Below, piece by piece: positions 34,801 through 45,235 of a stretch of DNA of 64,000 nt (its first letter is position 1; each line of letters opens with the position of its first letter). This DNA is from Marsupella aquatica (lineage: Eukaryota; Marchantiophyta). The translations under genes and the position numbers were made by a program. The DNA lies in the NCBI GenBank assembly GCA_973895155.1, contig OZ316891.1, forward strand, positions 11,718,001 through 11,782,000. The letters run 5' to 3'. The notes under the pieces are model-generated. The model ran no database searches. It had not been told where the DNA came from and worked only from the letters and a program-made list of their open reading frames with translations.

Positions 34801-36834
34801 GGAAACCGAGAGAAGTGAGCGCAATCACGCAAGGCCAAAAAAGACCAAAGTTGAGCCAAAGCAAAACTTTACTAATGTATTTACAGTCAAGCATGAGGGC
34901 AATCAGGTAAGCAGAAGACCACGCATTCCCGCAAAGAGTTGTAGGTTCTCGTCACTTCCTCGCCTCTGTATAGAAGGTCGATCGTTGTGTCTCGGGTACC
35001 CAATGATAGTGGAGATGAATGCAAATAGGCCTCACCAATCGCCAGTCATCCGCGATAAACCTCCCGACAACCTTGCTCCTATACACCTTAGCACCCGCGT
35101 TGTCACCACAGGAAAGACGAATGTAAGATTTAGGGCCCACCTAAACCCTATAGTGAGATTGCAGTCGACAATGGGTCATATAGCAAAGGTCGAAGCTCCA
35201 AGCCCTACGCAATGACATGAAATCCCACCTCCAAAAGCGCTAAATGTATTGACTGAGTGCGATCAGGTGCAAGAGTCGAGAGCAACTGAGGAAAAGTGCA
35301 TTATCGGGCGCAAAGTGTTTGGCCTTGGATTCCCTTGCAGAAACGTGAAGGAAAACCCTGGTGGTAGCCGTCGACACTTTGTGCAATTTTCCTTTACAAA
35401 ATCTGTTTACCCTAAACATTGAGTTGACTGGAAGGACTCGTTCATAGGCATTCTGCAAGCACCTAACACATTTAGACGTAAGTTCACAGTTAGGATTAAA
35501 CGGTAACTAAGACCAAGGGTGCATTTTTTTTTGGGGGGGGGGGCTTTTAGTTGGGTATTTTGGGTATAGTCATTGGGTTAGATAAATATCCTAAGTCACC
35601 CAGATGGCAAAAAACAACACCTACCCTTAAACTCACCCTCCTCAAGCATAAACCCTCTGAAAACCCATTGGACATTTGGAGTCATTGGCAAAAGAGGGTT
35701 AAATGGATGAAGAATGGACCGGGGGGGATGGATGCCGACAATCCAATGGTCCCTAAACCCCCATCCCCTTAACATGCAACCCCCGACCCTTGACATCAAA
35801 CCCCCCCCTAAACCCCCTTTAGTGAAAACCCAGCCACCCCCTAGCCTTGACATATAAATTGCCCCGGTTTCTACTAGTGTGTGAAAACTTTCCCGCTCAT
35901 GAAACAACAAGACTCTCACTTTGCGGGCGCACTCTCTCTTTCTCCAAGTCCCTCCACAAAAGCTTTTGGCAGTCAAAAGTTTAGGGCAAAAGCTATTGCC
36001 AGTTGTATCAACTTGCAATTGCGCAACATGGTTCATTGGAAGAGGGCTTCCGATAGAGAAATTGATGCAACGGCATTGCATTGTGCACTTAAGGAAAAAG
36101 AGGTCCTAAATTGGGCCCTTCAATATTCCCATATGAAGGGGGTTCCATTTGATATTGGCTAATTATGGGGTATATATGCAGAGCAAATTTTTAAAATGAG
36201 TTAGTGGATGAAGTGAGTTTTAATATGTGTGTGAGCAGTATGTGACAAGTACCACTAATTGGTTGTGGTGACTTTTTTAAGGTAACTATGTATGTAGAGT
36301 ATTAGGGTTTAGGGTGCATCATTATTTTTGGGGGCATGGCACAAATTTTCACACCTTTTTGAACTCAGTTGCGGCCGTGTACATGAATGTTAACTTAAAT
36401 TTGGTTGGTTCTTGTCTAGCTAGAATCACAAATTTGCCCTACTTACCTAAACTTCAATTAGGGTAAAAATGTCATGTATACTTTCTTACAGGGGAACAAT
36501 AAAGAGCAACTCAGTGATGGTTAAAGCAAAGGGAGGTAACTATATATAATTGCATGACATAATGTGATTAATATGATGGATCCAAAATCATATGTATTGG
36601 GCAAGGAAATCATGTAAGTCATGGTCACTTATATAACTTCAATATACTTGCCTTAACTCAGTTACAGAAGCAACTTTCCCAATAGTTAAATACATGACTT
36701 CCCAAAACTTCACCAAAAGTGAGTCAAGAAGATGTAACAAAGATGACACCCTAAACCTTGGAGTCACTTATTTTCAAAGGTCTCACACAAGTCATGTAAG
36801 GCTGGGTCTCATAATGGCTCGGTTTCTTCTAGTG
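28871..36834. other. Gene-poor right half of element B
   Basis: About 8 kb without a convincing gene. At 29800-30295 overlapping open frames exist on both strands; a Cys-rich reading (CALCKNQH...CTHPWHLICGGSC) may be a decayed finger. Positions 33100-35460 are more GC-rich than the surroundings and include a short tandem array of TCGCATCTCCTCTTGG-like units at 33770-33846, which may be captured host sequence. 35522-35541 is a run of T then G. A lone CACTA-type end lies at 35865-35879. The last 250 bp hold the right subterminal motifs. Confidence 0.5.
35865..35879 (-). repeat. Orphan CACTA-type terminus
   Basis: Reverse-complemented, this reads CACTAGTAGAAACCG, one change from element B's own terminal repeat CACTAGAAGAAACCG. 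It is not matched to a target duplication or to an obvious partner. A weak candidate partner is CACTAGAAAAGTTGGAGGCAA at 33259. It may be the remnant of another CACTA element inserted in or recombined with B. Confidence 0.4.
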
Positions 36835-37285
36835 CATGTAATCATGATACAACGCAGGGCCAGCACTACTACCTCAACTTTTGTCTAATGCATATGCATT
36901 GTGGGAACCCGAGCATCTAAAAGGTATAACATCATGTATATAGTCAATGTTATTAGTACAGATTTTTATGCTTGCCCTTCTTTGTTGTGCCATGATATAT
37001 GTGGGTAAATGTCTAAGATTCCACAACTTGACGGTTGCTAATTACCATCCAAACTTACATTTTGTTTCCAGTATTTTCCTCCTACTTCTAGATTTGGCAA
37101 ATGTTCCAAAAGCCACGTGACCTATAGGCACTGTTGAGCCCGGGTCTCATTCAGGTAATAATCTAACCTCACTTAGGACATAGGGTATTACAATTTTCCC
37201 AAAGGTTATAATGTGGTTTCTTCTTGCATGACACTCACCTTAATTTGGGTTTCATGCTAACAAATATAAAAGGGTAATAAAACCC
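36835..37285. repeat. Right copy of the 475-bp tandem repeat of element A
   Basis: Starts CATGTAATCATGATACAACGCAGG, directly comparable to 10967 onward (CATGTAATCATGATCCAGTGCAGG), and keeps the exon-like TTTCCAG...CATTCAG|GTAAT segment. Copies on both sides of B show that B landed at the unit border. Here the exon-like part holds a stop, so it is probably untranslated or decayed. Confidence 0.7.
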
Positions 37286-37336
37286 CATGTATAAACCAAC
37301 CTAATTGTTTTTTGAGTTCATTTTTTTGAAAATCGC

Positions 37337-37347
37337 TTTATATAAGG
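37337..37347 (+). promoter_or_regulatory. Likely TATA box of the zinc finger-SET/transposase unit
   Basis: TTTATATAAGG lies 18 bp before the first in-frame ATG (37365) and about 50 bp before the second (37398). Usual TATA-to-start spacing of about 30 bp makes transcripts begin near 37370, favouring ATG 37398 as the true start. Confidence 0.5.
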
Positions 37348-37397
37348 CCTAATTTTTCCTAATCATGCCCTACATGCAATGTAATGTGGCACTGGAT

Positions 37398-38564
37398 ATG
37401 TCCTCTTCCTCTGAACTATCCAGTAGTGAGTACTCCTCCGATGACGATATACCCCCTCCTCCTCAGCCCGAGGTTACCGGTCCTCGTGGTCCACCCCGAA
37501 GGCTTTGTGACTGCACCAGATGTGTGGGCCAAATTTCTCAAAAATCTTATGTGTGTGCTCAACATATCGAGAGATATGGACGTCATAGAGGTCTTACTCC
37601 CGGGGCTTCTTCATCCCATATGGTAAGTTTGTTTCAATTGATTGTCGTTCTTTACTGTTATTTTTAGAGGTGAATCAATGTTTACACATATGGTTTACAC
37701 ATTTGGTTGTTTGTGGGTGTTTGCATGGAATAGGGATCCAGTATGCGTAGATTGGTGACACCACCATCCTATGTCCCATCACAAGGAGTTTTAGATGCTA
37801 TAGGCAATGCACTTTCACAAGCCTTGGGTTTGGGAATTAGTACCAGTCATGGGACAGAAGGGGAACACCCTCATGTGCCCACTGAGACACAAAGACCCTG
37901 GTCCAGGCCCCAATCCAATAGGAGGCCACGAGCACCCAATGACCCATCCAGAACACTAGTTCAGGGTAGGTGGGGTGTTTGTTCATTCACTGGCAAGTGT
38001 GCCTCTATCATCAAGGATTGGGAACCTATCACTCTTGGCTTGCCTTATTTTACAGATTTTGATGAGGAGATTGTGGTTTGGAGTAGACGTTGGATTGTGA
38101 AAACTTCCACACTTGGAGAGAGACATGGATATGGAGTATTTGCTTGTGAGGATATCATCATGGATGAGGAGGGTGGGTCAAGTGTTCGTGGTAGAGAGGG
38201 TCCTACTTTGTTCCCATATGGTGGACCCATCTACAAGAGAAGACATTGGAACATGATCCTTGCACAACATCCTGAGTGGAAAACATATGCTCTAGAGATG
38301 GATACTTTTGATGGTAGCACTAGAAGGTATAGTGAGCAGCGGGTGATAGACGGTGATCCCATACGTAATGGGAATATTGCTGGTTTCATAAATAGTACTG
38401 TGGGGACTCGGCCCAAGCGTAGGGCCAATTGTGAGTGGGTTTTTACTGATGGTCCAATGCCGGCACCATATGGCACGACATATCATAAGGACCATTGCTT
38501 AGTTCTTGCTACTAGGACCATTAGAGCAGGAGATGAGTTATTCACACACTATGAGTGGGATTAG
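37398..38564 (+). CDS. Zinc finger-SET domain protein of element A
   Basis: Two exons, 37398-37622 and 37734-38564, joined in phase 0 through ATG|GTAAGT and GAATAG|GGA (351 aa). Exon 1 has a Ser/acidic start and a CDCTRC...H...YGRHRG motif (C37, C39, C42) like the transposase-associated finger at the N-terminus of plant TNP2 proteins. Exon 2 carries a SET fold at about residues 200-350: HGYGVFA (SAM-binding), GNIAGFINS...RANCEWVF in place of RFINHS...PNC, and ATRTIRAGDELFTHYEWD with the catalytic-type Tyr. SET enzymes methylate histone or other lysines. No clear Cys-rich pre- or post-SET is seen, and the His of the NHS motif is Ser here, so activity is uncertain. An alternative start is ATG 37365. 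Confidence 0.78.
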
Positions 38565-38777
38565 GAAATCATGTCCTTTATCCTCTTGCACCTGTTTTGG
38601 ACTTCCCATTTACTATTATATATATATGGCCTTTGGGCTCATTTTGGAGTAATAAGGTTTTAGCCCATGCATTTACTTTAATTCTTAATGTCTTGAATGA
38701 ATGGTGTTAAGTCTATTTTAATTTGTTGTACTTGGTCAAATATACATGAGGAGGTTTTTTGGTTGTAATGTGCATAG

Positions 38778-41700
38778 AATGCGCAACCATCTCAAAAAAT
38801 GTTACCACGAAGGTTGAGAGCAACATATCGGGAGATGGGTATGCCAAAAGAGGGAGAACCATCAGAGGGTGATTCCTCATCAAGTAATGATGTAGGTGGT
38901 GCTGATGAGGAAGCCGCACCTCGGACTGATGACCAGGTCATGCATGATCAAGATAGAGCCATGGATGACTTCATGGTTGATTGGTTTGGTGCCGATGTTG
39001 AGGATGATGTGCCTCACATTGGTCATGAGGTTGGCCCTTCAAATGACCCACGGCCACAACATACTCCAGAGGGACAACAACAATGGAAAGAGGCAGAGGA
39101 ACATGCTCGAACACCTATTTTTGAGGGTGCTCGGTTGAGCTGTCTTTTTGCCATATTGGGGCTCTTGAACATTCAAGCCAAACACAAGGCAAGCAATTCT
39201 ATGTTATCAGACATATTTGAATATTGTCATGACTTGATGTTACCCTCGGAGAATGTGTTGCCAGGGACTTGGAAGGATGCAAAGAAGGTTCTCTCATCCA
39301 TTGGTATGGATTACCATATTATTCATGCCTGTGTGAATGATTGCATGTTATTTCACGGGGATACAGCCCATATCACAGAATGCATAGTGTGTCATGAGCC
39401 ACGGTATGAGCCAAACATGCTAACCCAGAAGGTACCAAGGAAAGCAGTTCGTTGGTTCCCCATAATTCCTCGCTTGTTGCACATGTATAGATGTTCTAAC
39501 TTGGCCGAGTTGATGGTATGGCACAAGAAACATCGTTCGGAGCCCGGTGTCATGCAATTACCAGTTGACTCTCCTGCTCATAAACATGTGGAATCAACAT
39601 GGCCAGATTTTGAGCGTGACCCTCGGCATGTGCGACTGGGGTTGGTATCAGATGGAGTTAGCCCTCATTCACTTGGAGGGAAGGGGAGACCTACATCGGT
39701 CTGGCCTGTGGTTCTCATGAATTACAACCTTCCACCATGGTTGTCCATGAAAAAGGGTTTTTTGTTGCTATCTTTGATTATCCCAGGGCCAAAGAAGGTG
39801 AAGAACATGGACACCTATTTGACATTACTGGTTCAGGAACTCCAGAAATTATGGGAAGGAGTATGGGCATATGATGGTCGAAAGACTACATGGGGTACCC
39901 CACGGGTTTTCAAACTCAAAGGGGTTTGTATGTGGACCATGCATGACTACCCAGGTAAGAACTTTGTTGTTTAAATGCATCATATTCTAATGCATGGTAT
40001 CCCCTCATTTCCATGTGCTAATCCTAACATAATGTGTGTTTATATGACCAGGATTTGGCTTTGTGAGTGGGTTGCAAACCCAAGACTACAAGGCTTGCTC
40101 CACTTGTGGCCCAAGCCTTGGTGATGTAGCCAAGTATTCATCACATCTTCGCAAGATTGTTTATCTTGGGCATACAAAGTTTCTTCCAATGGGACATCAG
40201 ATGAGGCGTGACCCACTACTATTTTCCTCTATTGATATGCCCTTTGGTGACGAGCGTGATGTACCTGAGCCAACAACTTTTACACGCTGGAAAGACATGG
40301 CTGCAAGAGTGGCAGACCCAGAGGATCCCATACAATTTGAGGGTAGTGGCTTGACAAGGTGGAGTATATTAACCACTTTGCCCTATTGGGGTGAGTTGAA
40401 GATCCGCCATCTATTAGACCCCATGCACATTGAGGGAAATGTGGGAAAGGCTTTGATAAAGGCTTTCTATGGAGAGAAAGACACTAACTTCAGGGAGGCT
40501 TGTGAGGATCTTGAGATGCATCCAGACGTGTGGGTCATAAGTGATCCTATCACAGGGATCGAGCATCGACCTTCAGCTCCATGGGTGCTTCCTGTTGACC
40601 AGAGAAGGGAGTTTCGGAATCGCATAGAAGACATGCGGTTTCCTACTGGTTATGGTGCCAATCTCCGAAAGGCCTTTGGGATGGAGGACAATCATAAGTG
40701 GCCAAGGTATCTCAAGACACATGACTACCATAGGTTATTGCAGCACATATTGCCTGAGGCCATAATAGGTTTGGCAAGTGAAGAAGTGCAAGATGCCCTT
40801 TGGTCATTGGGAAAACTATTGAGATGGGTATGCTCTAAGGAGATATATACTGACGAGATCCCTGGGATGGAGGTTTTGGCAGCAGAGGTGGTATGCAAGT
40901 TGGAGAAGGCCCTTCCTCCTTCCTTTTTTGACTGTCAAGTGCATTTACTTGTTCATCTTGTTCATGAGGTGGCCATTGTAGGTCCTGTGCATTGTCGGTG
41001 GATGTATTGGCTAGAACGATACATGGCAATGTTAAAAGGTTATGTACGTAACCGTGCACGGGTTGAGGGAAGCATGGCTACAGGATACTTAGCAGCTGAG
41101 AGTATGTTCTATTGTAGTAACATATTGGCCACAATTGATTGTACCTCTCCCCGTACTTGGGTAGAGGAGAGGGAAGATGAAGAGGATCGTTTAACAGGTG
41201 CTAGGAAAACTCGCATGTTGACACCAGTGGAGGTGAAACAACTGACCACATTCATGTTGAGTAATAACACTATCATGGAAGAATGGAGGGATTTCTACGA
41301 GGATGCCAAAAGTAACAGCACAAGACCAAGGATTTTTCCAAAGTACCTTGACTATATGAAGGAGAAGTTAGTTGAGGTGGATGACATGGTGGTCAGGGGA
41401 GAGAGTGTATTACATTTTCTGGCTATCACAGATGATGTTCGTACCATTGTTCATGGTCCCTTGAGAGTGGTTACAACAAGGACAACAATGTGGACACAAG
41501 AAAGACATTTCAGGTGATCTCCATCTACCTTAGTAACCTTTGATTTGAATCACTTGGTTTAATTTAATTCATTTGTAATACAAGCACGTATATTGAAGAG
41601 GCAGATTCTTGGTGTGTTCAATTAATTGGAATATGTTTGTGTCTATTTTTGTGTAACATATCCTTATGGTTTGATGGATTTTAGGATTTCTTCCCTTGAT

Positions 41701-42171
41701 GAGAAGAGGGGTCGTACCTTTGATTGTGGAGTTCAAGGACAATTCTCTCAAGATTCCCGCAGCAGTCGCCATGACACAAATATTATTCGAGATGTTGTGC
41801 CACATTATGGAAAGGTAGAAGAGATTCTATTGATATCTTATGATGCACAATCAAAGTTTGAAGAGTATGTCTTCAAGTGCAAGTGGTTCAAAGTGAACCT
41901 TGCAGGTAACAATCCTACTGTGGTTCAAGATGAGTGTGGATTTACACGACTGAAGACGTCTGCCACTAGTTTCCAGCCATCTCATTGGCAAACATCAGAG
42001 CCGTTCACTTTTCCAAGTCATGTGGAACAATGTTTCTATATTCCATACCCCCCAAACCCAGAGGAATGGTCACTTGTCATCACATATGTGCCACGGTCTC
42101 GTTCAATCGTTGGGGAAAAGCCTGATATTCTGGTTGTGTCCCAACCTGAAGATGATGAGGACCAAATTTGA
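38778..42171 (+). CDS. tnp2: TNP2-type CACTA transposase of element A
   Basis: Exons 38778-39954, 40052-41513 and 41685-42171 with clean GT-AG borders. The first can begin at ATG 38799 or be joined in phase 0 (acceptor CATAG|AAT) to the zinc-finger exon 37398-37622, giving about 1116 aa. An acidic N-terminal part is followed by the Transposase_21 core (GMDYHIIHACVNDCMLFHGD; HVRLGLVSDGVSPHSLG; WPVVLMNYNLPPWL; junction HDYPG|FGFVSGLQ; HLLDPMHIEGNVGKALIKAF). Next is a DUF4218-like region (PPSFFDCQVHLLVHLVHEV; RWMYWLERYMAMLKG). The last exon (RHFR|ISSLDEKRGRTF; PSHVEQCFYIPYPP) is DUF4216-like. The protein keeps GVWAYDGRK rather than losing sequence there and has no internal stop. A polyadenylation signal AATAAA sits at 42279. 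Confidence 0.9.
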
Positions 42172-43112
42172 GGGGTCTGTGTTTGTGGATATATAGCTAC
42201 ACGGATATATAGTTAGATTTGATGATATGAAGATTTCTCTTCTCGATAGAATGGAGAAATATGTGCTTCTCAATTATCAATAAACTTATGTTTTGTAAGT
42301 ATATCATTTTCAAATGTTGTTTTCTATATCTCCCATCCCTACCCCACACTCACCACACCTTTTGGTAGACTTTATGCAAAGAAAACTCATGTTGCTTGTA
42401 GTCCTCTATCCTCCATGCTTTCCTAATCCCCCCCTAGCCGTTCTCCTTATTACTTGTACCCACCTCCCTCCTCCTTTCTTTCATTGTCTGTCCCTCTTAT
42501 TAAACCCTCCTTTACCCTCCCTCCCCAATCCCATTCCTTTTCCACCTCTTTGAAGCGCTCATAATATTTTGCGAAACATCTTGCAAAACCCCGACACCCG
42601 CAAACTCATCGCTACATTTGCGATACTTAACTGCTCGCTAATTGCCATCATGAACTCATCGCAAACTTCCGAAGATACCACGATCTCAAAGTTGTGAAAC
42701 CAAAACATTCACAAAATGAGACCCTAGACAGGCACAGGATTTGTGAGCCTATTACTATCGCAAGTTAGCCATTCCGTAAACATCGCTCATTTGCGAGACA
42801 ATAAGACTCGCAAAATATTTTGAGATGCTAAAATATTTGCAACTATTTAGTTTCTCGGCGCATCCCAATGAATTTGCGAAGCGGTAAAGATCGCTAAATT
42901 GTTCAATGATAATTACTTCGGAAATTTTTTGCGATACGTGAAGTGTGGTAAAATGTTGCGATTGTGTAAGTTTTGCAATTATGTGTTGCGATGTGGATAG
43001 ATTCGCTAAGTGCGATGCGTATCGTATCGCAAGTTTAGCGATGAGATTAATCTTGCAAAGCTTTCTTCCTCTTGTAAAATGCCTTCGCAAAATTGGCAAA
43101 TATGTAGTAGTG
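42172..43112. repeat. 3' flank and right subterminal array of element A
   Basis: 42172-42560 is the 3' UTR and a pyrimidine-rich stretch. From about 42565 to 43100 roughly a dozen TTGCGA/TCGCAA motifs lie in both orientations, mirroring the left array, up to the terminal TAGTAGTG. Confidence 0.75.
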
Positions 43113-44031
43113 CATGTTATTGGAGCAACACATTATTTAAGTTTCAATGCAATTTATTTTTGAGTCATGATTCCAATTATGCACCTTGTGTAGAGTCCCC
43201 AACCAGCCCCCTCCCACCAGGATACCTCCACCTAAGCCTTCAACTCCTGGGGCCCCCTTTCCAGCCTCCTTGCTCCAATGCCACCCTCAGACAAAATTCC
43301 ACCACCACCAGAAACCCCCTCAACTTTGACTTCTAGTTGTGGCATCTTTATGCAAAAAACAAGACTTATTAAACTTAAGAATTTTTTTAAAATCAATCAC
43401 TTTCTATGTGCCTACCTGTTTTTGAGTAATATATATAATCATAAGTTGCCTCTGTCTAAGTAACTACCAGGTTTGGGGAAACAATGAATTTATCACAAAA
43501 AATAACCGACATTGCTATATGGTGAACCCTACTTATGTTTTTTTTCCTTTCATTTTGGCAAAAATCAAACTCTTAATGTGCTCTTGCAGTAAGGCATTTC
43601 TTAAAATTATTGCCTTATTGACTATTTTGATACCCCTTTGCCGAAAAAACAAATCTTTACTTTTCATTTAATTTTTTACCCCTCTAAGAAAAATTAAAGG
43701 TTGTGTTTTACCCATATCCATAAATCCCAAAAAATGTTGGTAATTTTTTTCCAACTTTTCACACAAACAAGCTCCATGTAATGTAGGGTATGGCTTTGAG
43801 AAGTTTATGGATTAGCTCCATGCAATGTCCTCTACATTTAGTTCTAACCAAATTTCTAAGGGATGGCTTACAAATTTATAGGGTTTAAATCAGCATCTCA
43901 AGAACTTTGTCAGGGAATTGAACCCTGAACTGTCCAACAGACAGTCTTCCAAGCAAAGTACCCCCCCACCCTTTAACCCCACACCCCCTCTCTTTAACTC
44001 AAATAGAAAGCAATGTAATCAAAATTTTCCA
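43113..44031. other. AT-rich spacer between element A and the Replitron-like gene
   Basis: No gene seen. 43179-43335 is C-rich. The rest is AT-rich with homopolymers, and a C-run lies at 43960-43970 beside a tRNA-like fold on the minus strand. Confidence 0.5.
43908..43960 (-). other. tRNA-like fragment, possible SINE promoter
   Basis: On the minus strand a perfect 5-bp stem with 7-base loop ACTGT-CTGTTGG-ACAGT (43929-43945) is followed at one base by a T-arm-like CAGGG-TTCAATT-CCCTG (43911-43927) carrying GGTTCAATTCC, close to the pol III B box. The loop would give anticodon GTT (Asn). The variable region is only one base and no acceptor stem is visible, so this is not a working tRNA. Confidence 0.25.
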
Positions 44032-45201
44032 TTATTCATTTGTAGGTTCTGTTTTCACTCTAAAAATTGATTTGTACAAAGCAACTCTTCTGCTGATCTT
44101 CGTGGGTGGCACTTCCTCGCAATCATCATCAGAGGACAAATAGATTACCTTAGCATTTGCACATTTTCCAGAGTTTAAAAGATCAGTGGTCTCAAGATAA
44201 TTAGAATCTGGCATGGGCACAGTGTCTTTCAAGGACACATATTTAGGCAAATTATTCCAAGAACATGTTTCCAAAGCTTCCTTCCTCGTCTCTGCAAAAA
44301 TATCATCAAATCTTACAACTTTTTCTTTACCCTCTTTCTTCATTGGAACTCTGTGTAATGCACTTTTCATAGGAGACACATTTATTACATTACTTCTTGG
44401 AGAATCCTCTTCACCAGAATCATCATCCCAATATCTACCATGCAGGGATCTTTGTTTCTTGACGAAAATATTCTCCACATCTTCTTTCTTAATATTGCAA
44501 GGATCTACTATACATTTCCAGAGTGAAGTCATCCTAGAAAATTGTATACCTTGTTCATTTAGAGGAATAATCCAACTTGCAGCAGGCATAAAAATTCCAA
44601 ACTTGATCATGTCAGTAAGGGTGGATAAAAAAGTAGCACCAAGAGGTCTGTCACATTCAAACATACATTCTTTCACCCACGTTTTGTTAGTTAAAGTTAC
44701 CCTGGTTTTCAAATCAGCTTTCCCATAGATAGAATGTAATGTTTTACCTGCTGTCACTTCTGCATCAGTGACATTGAACATTACAGACTCAAAATGCTAT
44801 GCACCTGTATCTTTCAAACAGTAACCAGTCATGCCTTTGTAGGTTTGAATAAATCTATTAGTTAACAACTTACAATTCACCTTACCCACAGGATTCATGT
44901 TTTTCAAACAATGCCAACCCATATATTTCTTGACAAGCACACCAAAAGATCTAGCAGATTTAGTTCTTGATCTGACGACCATTTGCATATGCAAGTGATT
45001 TTCAATATCACCTCTCTCAATGGCAACAAGACCTGATACACAATGGTCTCTCATCAGAGTATTCATGAGGTCAATCTCAGTTGGATTTATATCTGCACCT
45101 AAGTGTCCAATGGTAATACTTAATTCTTTCACATTATCAACCATACTAATATTTTTCTCCTCTGCTATCACAAGTCTTGCCTTTCTTTTCAAAGAAGCCA
45201 T
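44032..45201 (-). pseudogene. Replitron-like HUH endonuclease (Rep) transposase, one in-frame stop
   Basis: 390 codons from ATG 45201 to 44032, with a single in-frame TAG at 44797-44799 (codon 135). A Rep-type HUH nickase of the single-Tyr class: motif II is ENHLHMQ (His 69, His 71) and motif III is GYCLKD (Tyr 127, Lys 130). After the stop come LGATFLSTLTDMIKFGIFMP and AASWIIPL, matching the domain that follows the Rep in Replitron transposases. The C-terminus is acidic then basic. Replitrons are eukaryotic rolling-circle-like transposons. Helitrons differ in having two Tyr and a fused helicase; no helicase is present here. The stop falls right after the catalytic Tyr, so this copy is probably dead unless the stop is spliced or read through. 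An open stretch upstream (45560-45236, one stop, Cys-rich) may be a further exon. Confidence 0.83.
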
Positions 45202-45235
45202 GACAAATGAGGACACTGTTCTCTGCACTGTAAAT

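Larger units (their letters stand above)
11442..36834 (-). mobile_element. CACTA (En/Spm-type) DNA transposon B, nested in A and carrying Copia
   Basis: The left end is CACTAGAAGAATCCGAG and the right end, reverse-complemented, CACTAGAAGAAACCGAG. The target duplication CAT is perfect (11439-11441 and 36835-36837). Left subterminal DNA (11450-11760) is rich in TGTGACTT/GTGACTC motifs and the right end (36600-36800) in AAGTCATG/GTCACTT variants. Length is 25,393 bp, about 18.8 kb without the nested Copia. Main genes are on the minus strand: TNP2 transposase, TNPA-like protein and a BRCT protein. An EDM2-like PHD gene is on the plus strand. B lies between copies of a tandem repeat of element A, which proves it inserted after A. 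Its terminal and subterminal sequences differ from A's, so they are separate families. Confidence 0.93.
7244..43112 (+). mobile_element. CACTA (En/Spm-type) DNA transposon A, containing nested element B
   Basis: The left end reads CACTACAACACTATGCACC and the right end, reverse-complemented, CACTACTACATATTTGCC. Both are followed by a TTTTGCGAA block, so the terminal repeats match over about 33 bp with a few differences. The flanking 3-bp sites are CGT (7241-7243) and CAT (43113-43115). One G-to-A change would make them a target duplication, plausible at a methylated CpG. Subterminal TTGCGA-type motifs crowd both ends. Without nested element B the element is about 10.5 kb. It encodes a TNPA-like coiled-coil protein (minus strand) and, divergently, a zinc-finger exon, a SET exon and a TNP2 transposase (plus strand). 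Ends are well supported; the imperfect target duplication is the main doubt. Confidence 0.82.

Noticed and set aside
34631-35215. 194-codon open frame on the plus strand
   Set aside because: Low-complexity composition, no motif, inside the gene-poor half of element B.
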